Source of the DNA: GMQP-bins7 sp963776565 | GTDB taxonomy: Bacteria > Actinomycetota > Thermoleophilia > Gaiellales > Gaiellaceae | Direction: 5' to 3' | Assembly: GCA_963776565.1 (NCBI GenBank) | Contig: CAVZNF010000004.1 | Coordinates: 62,001 to 126,000 of the forward strand | Length of the DNA stretch: 64,000 nucleotides | Shown: positions 63,496 to 64,000 of the stretch, piece by piece | Numbering within the stretch: position 1 is the stretch's first letter | Layout: each line of letters starts with the position of its first letter | Program-made: the position numbers and the translations under genes | The notes under the pieces: generated by a model | What the model was told of the DNA's origin: nothing | The model's input: the letters and a program-made list of their open reading frames with translations, nothing else | Databases searched by the model: none

Positions 63496-64000
63496 CTAGG
63501 GCGACTGCGGATCGACGTCGACGACGGCGCTCAGACCGTCGCGGCGCATGGCCGGAGCTGCACTCGCGAGCACGGCTGCCGCACGACTCGCGAACGCCCG
63601 TGGCGAGTCGGTCTTCGCCAGCAGCTGAGCGCGATGGCGGCCTCGCAGACGCACGAGCGGAGCCGGCCCGAGCAGCCGTGCGGACGGCGTGTCGAGAGCG
63701 CCTCGAAGCTCCTTCAGCGCGCGGTACACGTCGCCAGGGTCAGGTCCGGATACGACGAGTGCAACAAGATGTGAAAAAGGCGGGTAGGAGAGCTCCTCGC
63801 GTCGAGCGAGCTCGTGCGCGAGGTATCCGGCGACGTCGTGGCGCACCGCGAACGTGAACGGCGTGGCGTCCGGCTGGAACGTCTGGATGATCACCCGGCC
63901 CGGTGCGTCGCGACCGCTCCGGCCCGCGAGCTGGGTGACGAGCTGGAAGGTCCGCTCCTCGGAGCGAAAGTCGGGAAAGGCGAGGCCGGCATCGGCGTCG
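63496..64000 (-). CDS. priA: Primosomal protein N' PriA (C-terminal part)
   Basis: The window edge cuts this gene; about 167 C-terminal residues are present. It starts DADAGLAFPDFRSEERTFQ then LVTQLAGRSGRDAPG, the conserved helicase motif V/VI region of PriA, and continues VIIQTFQPD and REELSYPPFSHLVALVVSG, the PriA C-terminal domain. PriA restarts stalled replication. It leads the operon-like run with the two unknown genes, def and fmt. Confidence 0.93.
   Translation of the reverse strand, partial: DADAGLAFPDFRSEERTFQLVTQLAGRSGRDAPGRVIIQTFQPDATPFTFAVRHDVAGYLAHELARREELSYPPFSHLVALVVSGPDPGDVYRALKELRGALDTPSARLLGPAPLVRLRGRHRAQLLAKTDSPRAFASRAAAVLASAAPAMRRDGLSAVVDVDPQSP

Overview
The window is about 64 kb of GC-rich bacterial chromosome from what looks like an actinobacterium, most likely of the class Thermoleophilia (Gaiellales/Solirubrobacterales side). 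The grounds are very high GC with many GTG and TTG starts, a split PntAA/PntAB transhydrogenase, and two secreted proteins of a style I associate with that class: a collagen-like protein with an RPSPAMVV N-terminus and VGTPQL / NAVNSAKV repeats, and an Ig-like protein with TATN and LTSADV repeats. This placement is an inference; no rRNA is present.

Layout. 1-5 kb: the 3' end of an unidentified gene, then a leftward carbohydrate ABC importer operon (binding protein, two permeases, ATPase). 5-9 kb: tRNA-Leu(UAA), a DUF3105-like membrane protein, RmuC, thioredoxin reductase and a CorA-like transporter. 9-17 kb: a leftward DNA repair block (AddB, AddA, a metallophosphoesterase, endonuclease III). 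17-22.5 kb: a rightward NAD(P) redox block (isocitrate/isopropylmalate-type dehydrogenase, PntAA, PntAB, PntB, an ornithine cyclodeaminase family enzyme). 22.5-25 kb: a divergent cupin/TetR pair and a FAD amine oxidoreductase. 25-64 kb: a long, mostly leftward housekeeping region. Read in its own direction it runs priA, two unknown envelope proteins, def, fmt, rsmB, ribD, ribE, ribBA, ribH, rpmB, asp23-like, fakA-like, a receiver protein, degV, a histidine phosphatase, recG, rsmD, coaD, a coiled-coil protein, yceD, an ABC-F gene, rpmF, plsX, acpP, rnc, smc, ftsY, ffh, rpsP, a KH protein, rimM, trmD, lepB, rplS, rnhB, yraN, a DNA methyltransferase, a collagen-like protein, comM and dprA. The order strongly recalls the Bacillus region from priA to rnhB. 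Rightward accessory genes interrupt it: a cyclase-like/STAND/TPR regulator with a small gene (34.4-37.4 kb), the secreted Ig-like protein (45.5 kb) and a LysR regulator (47.2 kb).

Functional links. FakA-like and DegV/FakB-like proteins could make acyl-phosphate from free fatty acids, the same intermediate PlsX makes from acyl-ACP. Ffh, FtsY and LepB serve protein export. RsmB, Fmt, Def, TrmD, RimM, RsmD and four ribosomal proteins serve translation. RibD, RibE, RibBA and RibH form one riboflavin operon.

Quality warning. At least eighteen single-base frame breaks cut otherwise well conserved genes (trxB, smc, ribD, ribH, pntAA, the ABC-F gene and others). Most are consistent with one extra base. 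They are better explained by consensus errors than by gene decay, so affected genes are given as one full-length entry with the break noted.

No CRISPR array, prophage or insertion sequence was seen. The most unusual items are AddA and AddB both carrying an Fe-S type nuclease signature, a compact SMC with a short hinge, a small dispersed palindromic repeat, a His-rich extension on peptide deformylase, an acidic extension on lumazine synthase, and an unknown secreted/membrane protein pair next to def.
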